A DNA stretch of 54,531 bases, taken from the NCBI GenBank assembly GCA_944385675.1, contig CALWYD010000017.1, positions 1-54,531 of the forward strand, in the 5' to 3' direction. A program made the translations under genes and the position numbers. This document shows positions 24,975-32,757 of this stretch, one piece after another. The notes under the pieces are model-generated. The model saw only the letters and a list, made by a program, of their open reading frames with translations. It was not told the DNA's origin and did no database searches. Position 1 is the first letter of the stretch. The number at the start of each line of letters is the position of its first letter. This stretch comes from an uncultured Oscillospiraceae bacterium (lineage in GTDB: Bacteria; Bacillota; Clostridia; Oscillospirales; Oscillospiraceae).

Positions 24975-26078
24975 GTGAAGGTAAAACGGCTGGGGAAGCT
25001 CATATGCGTACTGCTGCTTGCCGCTTTGTGTGGCTGCGGGCCAAAAGGGGAGCCGGCGGCCTCTTCCGCCCCACCGGAGGAGCCCAGCATCTCTGTTCTG
25101 GCCCCTGTGGAACCGGAGCAGGAGCCTCAGCTGCCCTACACCAACCCCCTGACCGGGGAGGGCTGCCTCACCGATATAAGCCAAAACCGGCCGGTGGCCA
25201 TTATGCTCAACAATCTGAAGAAGGCTCTGCCCCAGCTGGGGGTAGCCCAGGCGGACATCATCTATGAGGTGGTGGCCGAGGGGGGCATTACCCGGATGCT
25301 GGGCGTATTCCAGAGTGTAGAGGGAGTGGGGGAGATTGGCTCTGTGCGCTCCGCCAGGGATTACTTTGTCTCCCTGGCCTACGGCCATGACGCCATTTTC
25401 CTCCACGCCGGAGGCAGCCCCCAGGCCTATGATGCCATTCAAGACTGGGGTGTGACGGCTCTGGACTGTGTCAACGGCCCCTACGAGGGCACCCTGTTCT
25501 GGAGGGATGCGGACAGGCGGAAGAGCATGGGACTGGAGCACAGCGTCCTCACCTCCGGGGAGACCATTTTGGAGCTGCTGCCCACCTACAAGCGGGTGAC
25601 ACTGGAACACGGGGAGGGCTATACATATCCCATGTCCTTCCTGGCCCAGGGAGAGAAGGCCTTGGGAGAGGCCGTTTTGTCGGTGGAGGTAAAGTTCTCC
25701 AGCTATAAAACCGGAGTATTCACCTACGACGCCCAAAGCGGCCTGTACGCCGTGGAGGAGTATGGGGCGCCCTATGTGGACGGCAACACCGGGGAGCAGG
25801 TGATGGTGAAGAACGTGGTGGTACTCTTTACCGATGTAGACGCCATCCGGGGAGACAGCGCCGGGCGGCAGAGCGTGCGCACCACGGGAACGGGAGAGGG
25901 TCTGCTGTTCTGCGATGGAGTGGAGCAGCCCATTACCTGGTCTAAGGAGAGCCACGCCAGCCCCCTGACCTACACCGGGGCGGACGGGCAGCCGGTGGAG
26001 TTCGGGGTGGGCCATACCTATGTAAACCTGGTGGACGGGGCCTCGTCGGTGACCGTTCATACCGGAGGGGAGGGCTGA
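24975..26078 (+). CDS. DUF3048 domain-containing lipoprotein (YerB-like)
   Basis: A 367-residue lipoprotein starting at GTG 24975 with AGAGGGGG seven bases upstream; an ATG at 24939 has a much weaker site. The signal peptide ends in a lipobox (LLAALC). A Pro/Glu-rich linker and the two DUF3048 halves follow (QNRPVAIMLNN, GVAQADIIYEVVAEGG, SVRSARDYFVSLA, and C-terminal KNVVVLFTDV). The family is widespread in Firmicutes; Bacillus YerB has no firmly established function. Three bases separate it from ogt, so the two are cotranscribed. Confidence 0.9.
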   Translation: MKVKRLGKLICVLLLAALCGCGPKGEPAASSAPPEEPSISVLAPVEPEQEPQLPYTNPLTGEGCLTDISQNRPVAIMLNNLKKALPQLGVAQADIIYEVVAEGGITRMLGVFQSVEGVGEIGSVRSARDYFVSLAYGHDAIFLHAGGSPQAYDAIQDWGVTALDCVNGPYEGTLFWRDADRRKSMGLEHSVLTSGETILELLPTYKRVTLEHGEGYTYPMSFLAQGEKALGEAVLSVEVKFSSYKTGVFTYDAQSGLYAVEEYGAPYVDGNTGEQVMVKNVVVLFTDVDAIRGDSAGRQSVRTTGTGEGLLFCDGVEQPITWSKESHASPLTYTGADGQPVEFGVGHTYVNLVDGASSVTVHTGGEG

Positions 26079-26081
26079 AGG

Positions 26082-26552
26082 ATGGACGTCTTATCCTTTG
26101 ACACCCCTCTGGGGCCCATGGCACTGGAGGGCGGGGAGAACGGGCTGGAGCGGCTGTATTTGCCCGGCCAGCCCATACCCGGGACGGCCGGCAGAGAGAC
26201 TCCCTTGCTGCTGCGGGGGAAGGAGGAGCTGCTGGAGTACCTGAGGAGGGAGCGCAGGGAGTTTAGCCTTCCCCTGTCTCCCCGAGGCACTGCCTTTCAG
26301 CTGCGGGTGTGGGGGGAGCTGGAGCGGATTCCCTGGGGACGGACCCGTACTTATGGGGAGATTGCCCGGGCGGTGGACTGCCCCAAGGGCTTTCGGGCAG
26401 TGGGGATGGCTAACCACAAGAATCCGCTGCCCATTCTCATCCCCTGCCACCGGGTGGTAGGCGCCGGAGGGGCGCTCACCGGATATGCGGGGGGCCTGGA
26501 GCTGAAGCGGGCCCTGCTGGAGTTGGAGGGCGTGAATTTTACCGAAAAATAA
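26082..26552 (+). CDS. ogt: Methylated-DNA--[protein]-cysteine S-methyltransferase
   Basis: A 156-residue Ogt/AdaC-type suicide repair protein that takes the methyl group from O6-methylguanine or O4-methylthymine onto its active cysteine. The acceptor is C122 in ILIPCHRVVGAGG. The helix-turn-helix segment (TYGEIARAV, then FRAVGMANHKNP) is intact. It immediately follows the DUF3048 gene; the pairing looks like convenience of transcription rather than shared function. Confidence 0.95.
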   Translation: MDVLSFDTPLGPMALEGGENGLERLYLPGQPIPGTAGRETPLLLRGKEELLEYLRRERREFSLPLSPRGTAFQLRVWGELERIPWGRTRTYGEIARAVDCPKGFRAVGMANHKNPLPILIPCHRVVGAGGALTGYAGGLELKRALLELEGVNFTEK

Positions 26553-26573
26553 CGAAGAATTCTCCGGGGCCGC

Positions 26574-26603
26574 TTGCAAGGAATTCCCGTAGAATGGTAT
26601 AAT
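26574..26603 (+). promoter_or_regulatory. Promoter of the mgtE leader
   Basis: TTGCAA (26574-26579), 18 bp, perfect TATAAT (26598-26603). It gives a leader of about 340 nt. Confidence 0.65.
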
Positions 26604-26607
26604 ACCA

Positions 26608-26902
26608 ATGGTTTCTTGCCCAGGAGGTTTTCCCGGGAACAGGACAGGAGAGGAAGTGGAATCCGGCGTGGATGACCGAAGTAGAAAACGGCACCGGGGG
26701 GACAGCTGCCACAAACCCGCAGGAGCGGGCCGGGCCGAGGGGGCGCGGCATCTGCGGGACGCGGCCGGGCAGGGGACTGAAACAGCCGCCTGAACGGACA
26801 GTTTGTGTGCAGCCACAGGGTGGAAAAGAGCGCTTTGAAGCAGGCAAATGGGGCCTCCGCCCTCTTGTCTGGCTCAAAGGGCCCTTTCCCCTGTGGTTTT
26901 TT
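26608..26902 (+). promoter_or_regulatory. Long structured mgtE leader ending in an attenuator hairpin
   Basis: The last stem pairs CCACAGGG (26813-26820) with CCCTGTGG (26889-26896). It continues inward by GGAAAAG/CTTTCC and GCGCTTTGA/TCAAAGGGC with one mismatch, and is followed by TTTTTT (26897-26902), 47 nt before the mgtE start. A smaller CCCGC-AGGA-GCGGG hairpin lies at about 26716-26729. This is the layout of a transcription-attenuating riboswitch. The conserved core of the M-box magnesium riboswitch is not visible to me, so the sensor class is unknown. Confidence 0.6.
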
Positions 26903-26949
26903 GTGCCCTAAGTTTGAAAAAACGGCAAAGGCGAAAGGGGAGGGCAACC

Positions 26950-28320
26950 ATGCACGAAAACTACGACCTGAAGATGCTGCTGGATCTGGTGGAACGCAAG
27001 CAGTTTCGCCAGCTCAGGGAGCATCTGTTGGAAATGAACGAGGTGGACGTTGCCGAGTTTTTGGATGAGCTGGATGTAGAGCAGTTGATCCTGGTCTTCC
27101 GCCTGCTGCCCAAGGATACGGCGGCGGAAGTATTCACCTATTTGGAGGACAGCGAAGATCAGGAGAAACTCATCGGGGCCCTGAGCGACCGGGAGCTGCG
27201 GGAGGTGCTGGACGAGCTGTATCTGGACGACACGGTGGATATTATTGAGGACATGCCCGCCAATGTAGTCTCCCGTATCCTGCGCAATACCGACGCCTCC
27301 ACCCGCAGCCAGATAAATCAGCTGCTCAATTACCCCAAGGACTCCGCCGGTTCCATCATGACCACTGAGTTTGTCTTCCTTCACCCGGAGGCCACGGTGG
27401 AGGAGTCCTTTAACCGCATCCGAAAGGTTGGATTGGACAAGGAGACAGTCTACACCTGCTATGTGACCCGCAACCGGGTGCTGTTGGGGGTGGTAACGGT
27501 AAAACGGATGCTCCTGTCCTCCTATGAAACCCACATCGGCGACATTATGGAAACCAATGTTATCTCGGTGAATACCCACGAGGACAAGGAGGACGTGGCC
27601 CAGATGTTCTCCAAATATGACCTATCTGCCCTGCCTGTGGTGGACGGGGAGAACCGACTGGTGGGCATTATCACCTTTGATGACGCCATGGACGTTATTG
27701 AGGAGGAGACCACCGAGGACTTTGAGAAGATGGCGGCCATCCTCCCCTCTGATAAGCCCTATTTAAAGACCGGGGTTTTTGAAACCTGGCGTTCCCGCAT
27801 CCCCTGGCTGATGATGCTTATGCTCTCAGCCACCTTCAGCGGCATGATCATTACCTACTTTGAAAGCGCCCTGGCCGCCTGTGTGGTGCTCACCTCCTTT
27901 ATTACCATGCTCTCGGGCACCGGAGGCAACTCCGGCTCCCAGTCCTCCGTGGCGGTCATCCGCGCTCTGTCTCTGGGGGAGGTGGAGTTTGGCGACATGC
28001 TGGCGGTGGTGTGGAAGGAGGTCCGGGTGGCCTGCCTGTGCGGGTCCTGTCTGGCGGCGGCCAACTTCGTGAAGATGATGGTGGTGGACCGCTGGCTGAT
28101 GAATAAGCCGGAGGTCACTGTGCCGGTGGCCGTAGTAGTCTGCCTGACCCTGATGCTCACGGTAATCTGTGCCAAAATTGTGGGCTGCACCCTGCCCATG
28201 GCGGCGGAAAAGGTGGGGATTGACCCGGCAGTGATGGCCGCTCCCTTTATTACCACAGTGGTGGATGCCCTGTCCCTGCTTATCTACTTTACCATTGCTA
28301 CCCAGGTTCTGGGTCTCTAG
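26950..28320 (+). CDS. mgtE: Magnesium transporter MgtE
   Basis: A 456-residue MgtE. The N-terminal superhelical domain (1 to about 130, VDVAEFLDELD, LPKDTAAEVFTYL) and two CBS domains (about 135-255, DSAGSIMTTEFVFL and LPVVDGENRLVGIITFDDAMDVI) sense cytoplasmic Mg2+. Five membrane helices follow from about 285, including the pore segment SGTGGNSGSQSS. The channel imports Mg2+ and closes when the cell is replete. ATG 26950 has GGGGAGGG upstream. The long attenuator leader adds a likely transcriptional control. Confidence 0.95.
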   Translation: MHENYDLKMLLDLVERKQFRQLREHLLEMNEVDVAEFLDELDVEQLILVFRLLPKDTAAEVFTYLEDSEDQEKLIGALSDRELREVLDELYLDDTVDIIEDMPANVVSRILRNTDASTRSQINQLLNYPKDSAGSIMTTEFVFLHPEATVEESFNRIRKVGLDKETVYTCYVTRNRVLLGVVTVKRMLLSSYETHIGDIMETNVISVNTHEDKEDVAQMFSKYDLSALPVVDGENRLVGIITFDDAMDVIEEETTEDFEKMAAILPSDKPYLKTGVFETWRSRIPWLMMLMLSATFSGMIITYFESALAACVVLTSFITMLSGTGGNSGSQSSVAVIRALSLGEVEFGDMLAVVWKEVRVACLCGSCLAAANFVKMMVVDRWLMNKPEVTVPVAVVVCLTLMLTVICAKIVGCTLPMAAEKVGIDPAVMAAPFITTVVDALSLLIYFTIATQVLGL

Positions 28321-28347
28321 GTTCGGCAGAGAGATATAGGAATGGAG

Positions 28348-28382
28348 GCCCCGGAGCGCTGAAAGAGCTCCGGGGCTTTTTT
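28348..28382 (+). terminator. Terminator of mgtE
   Basis: GCCCCGGAGC / GCTCCGGGGC stem followed by six T. Confidence 0.93.
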
Positions 28383-28444
28383 AAAGAGGAAAAGTCCGGA
28401 AAGGGAGGAATTTAGCACCTTGCCGGGGATTTCCCCGAAATCTA

Positions 28445-28473
28445 TTGTAAAGCGGCGGACAGTATGGTATTTT
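28445..28473 (+). promoter_or_regulatory. Promoter of the membrane-glycosylation-like operon
   Basis: TTGTAA (28445-28450), 17 bp, TATTTT (28468-28473). Confidence 0.5.
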
Positions 28474-28487
28474 TAGAGTGCGTGTTG

Positions 28488-28518
28488 GGGCTGTCAAAGG
28501 CATGCCTTTGGCCAGCCC
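28488..28518 (+). repeat. Large palindromic hairpin in the operon leader
   Basis: GGGCTG and CAGCCC flank the perfect 16-bp palindrome CAAAGGCATGCCTTTG, giving a 31-nt near-perfect hairpin with no real loop, followed by TTTCC. It starts just after the predicted transcription start. Role unknown: operator, attenuator or processing site. Confidence 0.65.
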
Positions 28519-28573
28519 TTTCCGTTTGCATTTGACGACGGGGGGAGTAGCGCGGCCTGCCGCGCGGATCCAA

Positions 28574-30133
28574 ATGAGACATAACAGGAATCATTTTACC
28601 AACGGAGAAAGGCAGGACTCTGCCGCAGCTCTAAAGGGTGGGCGGCGGCCCGTCCTGCGCCTGAGCCGGGAGCAGTACCTGCTCCTGGGCGGCCTGACGG
28701 TTCTTTTCGGCCTGCTGCTGTATCTTTGCTGGCAATTTCCCGTGATAGGGGATGACTGGTTCCGGGAGGAGCTGGGGCGCAAGCTCACGGGGCCTTGGGA
28801 TCTGGTGCGCACGGTCATGGACGGCTGGGGCAGCTATAACAGCCGGATTATGGGCAATATCCTGGCCTACTCCGCCGGGGGCCGGAAATTGCTGCGGGAG
28901 CTGATGCGGGCGGGCTTTACTCTGGGGACGGCGTATCTGGCTGCCCGGCATATGGGTTTTCGTTCCCTGTGGGGTGTGCTGCTCTGTGTTGCCGCCCTGC
29001 TGGCCCTGCCCCTGGAGATGTTCCGCCAGATTTACCCCTGGGCGGCGGGCTTTTTTAACTATGTTCCCCCGGTGCTGACCCTGTTGTGGGCCCTGTGGCT
29101 GGTACGGCCCGCCTTTGCGGGGGAGCGGGTAAAAGAGAGTATCCCCCGGGGGGCGGCCGTGTTCCTTCTGGGCTTTTCTGGGCAGCTGTTTATGGAAAAC
29201 AACACCCTATACGCCCTGTGGGCGGCTATGGTGCTGATGGCAGGGCAGTTCTGGCGGCAGCGGCGGCCTTCTCCGGTGCTGATGTCTTTCTTTGCCGGGA
29301 CAGCGGCAGGGGCGGTGCTGTTATTTGCTTCCCCGGCCTACGGTCTGGTGCTTCAGGGGGAAGGGGGCTATGAGAGCGGAGCGGTGGACGGCCTGTCCGG
29401 GCTGCTGGGCACCCTTCGGGACAATCAGGAGGAGGTACTGCGCTGCCTCATTGCGGGCTGCCCCGTGCTGTATGTAGCCCTGACTGTGCTGGGCCTTGTG
29501 TGGATGGCCCGCTCCCGGCGCTCCTGGCCAGATTGGCTGGCCGCCGGCATATTGGTACTGGGCAGCCTGTACTTTGCCTTCGGCCGGGGCCAGGTGTCCT
29601 GGGTGTGGGCCACCCCCATAGGGGTAGTAGCCTGGGGCCTGGCCTTGCTGGCAGGCTTCTGGCGGTGGCTGCCCCCGGGAGGAGTGAGGAACCGGGCGCT
29701 GTTCTTCACAGTCAGCGCGGCAGTGGCCGCCTTTCCCCTGCTGTTTGTAAAACCCATCGGGCCCCGGTGCCTGTATTTGTCCTATGTGTGCCTGCTGATA
29801 GCGGCGGGTAATTGCCTCACCGCCCTGCCATGGAAGAGGCGGGTGCCCGCCCTGGCCCTTCGGGGAGGAGCCTGTCTGCTGGCGGCGGCGGTGCTGTGCC
29901 ACTATATGGGGATTTTCCGTCCCATCCGCCGTATGGAGCGGGAACGGGACGCCGCCCTGGTTCAGGCCATGGAAAAGGGAGAAAGGCAAGTGGAGCTGCC
30001 CGCCTATCCCCATGGGGAATATATGTGGGACGGAGATTCGGTGAAGGTGGAAAACCGGTACTACTATGAGACGCCGGGGGATCTGGCTGTGCGGTACCTG
30101 CCGGCAGAGGAGTGGGAGGCAGGACGTGGATAA
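28574..30133 (+). CDS. Polytopic membrane protein, GT-C glycosyltransferase-like (DUF6056-like)
   Basis: A 519-residue protein with a short cytoplasmic N-terminus and about 12-13 membrane helices. The first extracellular loop after TM1 contains FPVIGDDWFREELG, an acidic motif in the position where GT-C glycosyltransferases keep catalytic aspartates. A soluble tail follows the last helix (from about residue 460). No clear ribosome binding site exists. I chose ATG 28574 because earlier in-frame starts fall at the transcription start or in the hairpin. It overlaps the next gene and belongs to an operon ending in a UbiA-type polyprenyl-phosphate phosphoribosyltransferase, which fits a sugar transferase using a lipid-linked donor. 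Function is inferred. Confidence 0.65.
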   Translation: MRHNRNHFTNGERQDSAAALKGGRRPVLRLSREQYLLLGGLTVLFGLLLYLCWQFPVIGDDWFREELGRKLTGPWDLVRTVMDGWGSYNSRIMGNILAYSAGGRKLLRELMRAGFTLGTAYLAARHMGFRSLWGVLLCVAALLALPLEMFRQIYPWAAGFFNYVPPVLTLLWALWLVRPAFAGERVKESIPRGAAVFLLGFSGQLFMENNTLYALWAAMVLMAGQFWRQRRPSPVLMSFFAGTAAGAVLLFASPAYGLVLQGEGGYESGAVDGLSGLLGTLRDNQEEVLRCLIAGCPVLYVALTVLGLVWMARSRRSWPDWLAAGILVLGSLYFAFGRGQVSWVWATPIGVVAWGLALLAGFWRWLPPGGVRNRALFFTVSAAVAAFPLLFVKPIGPRCLYLSYVCLLIAAGNCLTALPWKRRVPALALRGGACLLAAAVLCHYMGIFRPIRRMERERDAALVQAMEKGERQVELPAYPHGEYMWDGDSVKVENRYYYETPGDLAVRYLPAEEWEAGRG

Positions 30134-31346
30134 ATCCAGAACCCTTTTTTACCGGCGCCTGGCCTTTTTCGTTTGTCTGACAGCACTCTACCTGGTGCTC
30201 TTCACCCTGTTGAGCAGCACGCCCTTTTATGACGTGACGGGGGCGCACAACGACCGGCTCTTTTCCGCCGATGACGTGTACTGCGTCACTGAGTTTTACT
30301 CCCCCCAGATGGACGACTCCGCCCGGATTATCAAGCACCCCCTGTTTATTGTCTTTGCCTGTCTGTTTACCCGGGCGGAAGGCCTGGTGCTGGGTCCCCT
30401 CAGCGTCAAGGACCACTACCAGGTGGTGGTGGCCTTTCAGATGGCGGTGTCCATCCTCTCCTGCATTTATCTGGAGAAGATTCTGCGCCGGCAGTACGGC
30501 CTGAGCCAGCGTCGGGCGCTGCTGCTGTGCGCCGCCTATGCCCTGGCCTTCTCCACGCTGTTTTATACCTTTGTGGCGGAGACCTATATTCTCTCCGCCC
30601 TGGTGTTGCTCATGACCTTCTACTACGCCCGGGAGGGGAAGGGAGCGGCCACTGTGGCCCTGGGGGTGTGTGCCGCCGGGATCACCATTACCAACGCGGT
30701 CTTGTGGGCCGCCATTGTCTGGCTGGGGGGGGCGGGGAGCCGCAGGCGGCGGCTGGCCATCCTGGCCCTGGGGGGCGCGGCCTTCTGCGCCGTCGCGGCT
30801 CTTATGCCGGTGGGGGAGTTTTTCTTCTCCCGCATTATCTCAGGGGGATTGAGCAGCGCGGAGAGCTTCCGGGACAGCTTTGGGCTTCTGGAGCTGCTGA
30901 AACGGGTGTTTTTTGCCTTCTTCGGATCCACCGCTTTCTGGCTGGACACGGTGGAGGCCACCCCCTTTGGAGACTGGACGGGGGACGCCCTGTCCTTCTT
31001 GCCCTCCGCCCCCTGGCCCATTGTGGCCGCCGCCCTGGTCTGGGTGGGACTGCTGGCCTGGGGCGTCATCCGGGGACGGCGGAGCTCCCTTCTGTGGGCG
31101 CCGTTGGGGGTGCTGGGGTGCAATCTGCTCCTTCATGGGGCGATCCAGTACGGCCTGAAAGAGGGCTTCCTCTACTCCCTGCACCACCTGCCCGCCCAGG
31201 TGCTTCTGGTGGCCTTGGCCTTGAAACGGGGGCCGGAGGGTCGTGAGGTCAGGTGGACAGAGGGCCTGGTATGGTGCTATGTGATATGCCAGGCGGCGCT
31301 GAACGTCCCCGGCTACCTGGAGCTGGCCCGGTTTATAACGAGGTGA
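30126..31346 (+). CDS. Polytopic membrane protein, possible GT-C glycosyltransferase
   Basis: A 406-residue protein with about ten membrane helices, starting at GTG 30126, eight bases inside the end of the upstream gene behind GGGAGG. TM1 is followed by a loop with ADDVYCVTEFYSPQMDD, again acidic, and KHPLF. It has the general look of dolichyl-phosphate-mannose transferase-like GT-C enzymes, but I cannot place it in a named family. Tight coupling with its neighbours (8 bp overlap upstream, 4 bp gap downstream) argues that the three proteins work together. Confidence 0.6.
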   Translation: MDKSRTLFYRRLAFFVCLTALYLVLFTLLSSTPFYDVTGAHNDRLFSADDVYCVTEFYSPQMDDSARIIKHPLFIVFACLFTRAEGLVLGPLSVKDHYQVVVAFQMAVSILSCIYLEKILRRQYGLSQRRALLLCAAYALAFSTLFYTFVAETYILSALVLLMTFYYAREGKGAATVALGVCAAGITITNAVLWAAIVWLGGAGSRRRRLAILALGGAAFCAVAALMPVGEFFFSRIISGGLSSAESFRDSFGLLELLKRVFFAFFGSTAFWLDTVEATPFGDWTGDALSFLPSAPWPIVAAALVWVGLLAWGVIRGRRSSLLWAPLGVLGCNLLLHGAIQYGLKEGFLYSLHHLPAQVLLVALALKRGPEGREVRWTEGLVWCYVICQAALNVPGYLELARFITR

Positions 31347-31350
31347 CAGA

Positions 31351-32190
31351 ATGAGAGACTTGATTCGGCTGCTGCGGCCCAAGCACTGCGTGAAAAATAT
31401 CCTGGTGCTGCTGCCCCTGGTGTTCAGCGGGCGGCTGCTGGAGCCCTTTTTGCTGGGGCGAACCGCCTGTGCCTTTGTGGCCTTCTGTGCCCTGGCCTCT
31501 TTGGTGTATATAGTCAATGACATCCGGGATGTGGAGCGGGACCGGCAGCATCCCACCAAGTGCCGCCGTCCCATTGCCAGCGGGGCGGTGTCCGTGAAGC
31601 AGGCCCAGGGAGTGGCTGTGGCGCTGGCGGCGGTGCTGCTGGGCCTGGCCCTGTGGTGCCGCTTTTCCTGGGAGAGTTGGCTGTGCCTGGGGACATACTT
31701 TGTGCTGAACCTGGGGTACAGCCTGGGGCTGAAGAATGTGCCCATTCTGGACATTGCCATTCTGGTCTCCGGTTTTCTCCTGCGGGTACTGCTGGGGTCG
31801 GCGGTGACAGGAATTGCAGCGTCGGGCTGGCTCTACCTTACAGTGACCTCCCTGTCTTTCTATATGGGGCTGAGCAAGCGGCGGGGGGAACTGCGTACCT
31901 CTGGGGGAACGGGCCGGCAGGTGCTGCAGTACTATAACCCGGAGTTTCTCACCCAGAACATGCAGATGTGTTTGACCTTGGCGGTTGTGTTTTACTCCCT
32001 GTGGAGTGTGGATCGGGGAGAGGGGCTGATGTGGACGGTACCTCTGGTTATGTGCATCTGCCTGCGCTACAGCATGGTGGTGGAGGGGGACTCTGACGGG
32101 GACCCTGTAGAGGTGGTCTTTCGGGATAAAGTACTTATGCTGCTGGCTGTTGTCTTTGCGGCTGTTACGTTGACGCTGCTTTATCTGTAA
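31351..32190 (+). CDS. UbiA-family polyprenyl-phosphate phosphoribosyltransferase
   Basis: A 279-residue UbiA-superfamily prenyltransferase most like decaprenyl-phosphate phosphoribosyltransferase (DPPR synthase). It moves phosphoribose from PRPP to a polyprenyl phosphate. The aspartate-rich motif is NDIRDVERDRQHPTKCRRPIASG-like (about 52-74) and a second motif lies in LDIAILVSGFLLR; SKRRGEL follows. About eight helices are predicted. In actinobacteria this step feeds arabinofuranosyl donors for GT-C transferases, and here it is coupled to two GT-C-like proteins. No epimerase (DprE-like) or phosphatase is present in the operon. Confidence 0.85.
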   Translation: MRDLIRLLRPKHCVKNILVLLPLVFSGRLLEPFLLGRTACAFVAFCALASLVYIVNDIRDVERDRQHPTKCRRPIASGAVSVKQAQGVAVALAAVLLGLALWCRFSWESWLCLGTYFVLNLGYSLGLKNVPILDIAILVSGFLLRVLLGSAVTGIAASGWLYLTVTSLSFYMGLSKRRGELRTSGGTGRQVLQYYNPEFLTQNMQMCLTLAVVFYSLWSVDRGEGLMWTVPLVMCICLRYSMVVEGDSDGDPVEVVFRDKVLMLLAVVFAAVTLTLLYL

Positions 32191-32200
32191 ATATAAGTAA

Positions 32201-32244
32201 GCGCTCCCCCGTCCTGCCTGAAGGCAGGACGGGGGAGCGCTTTT
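32201..32244. terminator. Convergent terminator, perfect 18-bp stem
   Basis: GCGCTCCCCCGTCCTGCC-TGAA-GGCAGGACGGGGGAGCGC followed by TTTT. It sits between the UbiA gene and mogA and may serve both strands. Confidence 0.93.
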
Positions 32245-32253
32245 GTAAGCGGA

Positions 32254-32745
32254 TCAGGGCTGTGCGGCGCAGTCGGCCGGGCCGCCCCGGAGCATCTGCA
32301 GGCCGTGCTCAATGGGGGTCAGCACTGCCTGGAGGTTTTCCCGGGCGGCCTTGGGGCTTCCGGGCAGATTGACAATAAGGCTCTTCTCCCGAATCCCCGC
32401 TGCCCCCCTGGACAGGCAGCCCCGGGGGGTAATGGCCATGGAGGCCGCCCGCATGGCCTCGGGGATACCGGGGGTTAGCCGCTGGCACACGGCCAGGGTG
32501 GCCTCTGGAGTCACGTCCCGGGGGGAGAAGCCGGTGCCCCCGGTGGTGACAATAAGGGCGGCGTCCTCCTCCACCGCCCGGAGCAGGGCCTGCTCAATGA
32601 CGGGCTGTTCATCGGGAACGATGCAGATGTCTCCCACCTGATAGCCCGCCTGCTCCAGCATCTCTCGCAGGGCGGGGCCGCTTCCGTCCGGACGCTCCCC
32701 ACGGGCGGAGCGGTCGCTGACAGTAATCACCTTGGCAGTATACAT
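32254..32745 (-). CDS. Molybdopterin adenylyltransferase-type protein (MogA/MoaB)
   Basis: A 163-residue MogA/MoaB protein that adenylates molybdopterin before metal insertion. The core motifs are ITVSDRSARGERPDGSG at the N-terminus, LIVTTGGTGFSPRDVTPEAT in the middle and LIVNLPGSPKAARENL. It is the last gene of the molybdenum cofactor run, 12 nt after the MoeA-like gene. Confidence 0.93.
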   Translation of the reverse strand: MYTAKVITVSDRSARGERPDGSGPALREMLEQAGYQVGDICIVPDEQPVIEQALLRAVEEDAALIVTTGGTGFSPRDVTPEATLAVCQRLTPGIPEAMRAASMAITPRGCLSRGAAGIREKSLIVNLPGSPKAARENLQAVLTPIEHGLQMLRGGPADCAAQP

Positions 32746-32757
32746 GGTTCCTTCCTC

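Noticed and set aside
26608-26793. 61-codon open frame in the mgtE leader
   Set aside because: No ribosome binding site, and its sequence is explained by the structured leader.
26604-26949. M-box riboswitch before mgtE
   Set aside because: Expected from the gene, but I could not find the conserved M-box core. Kept as an unclassified leader.
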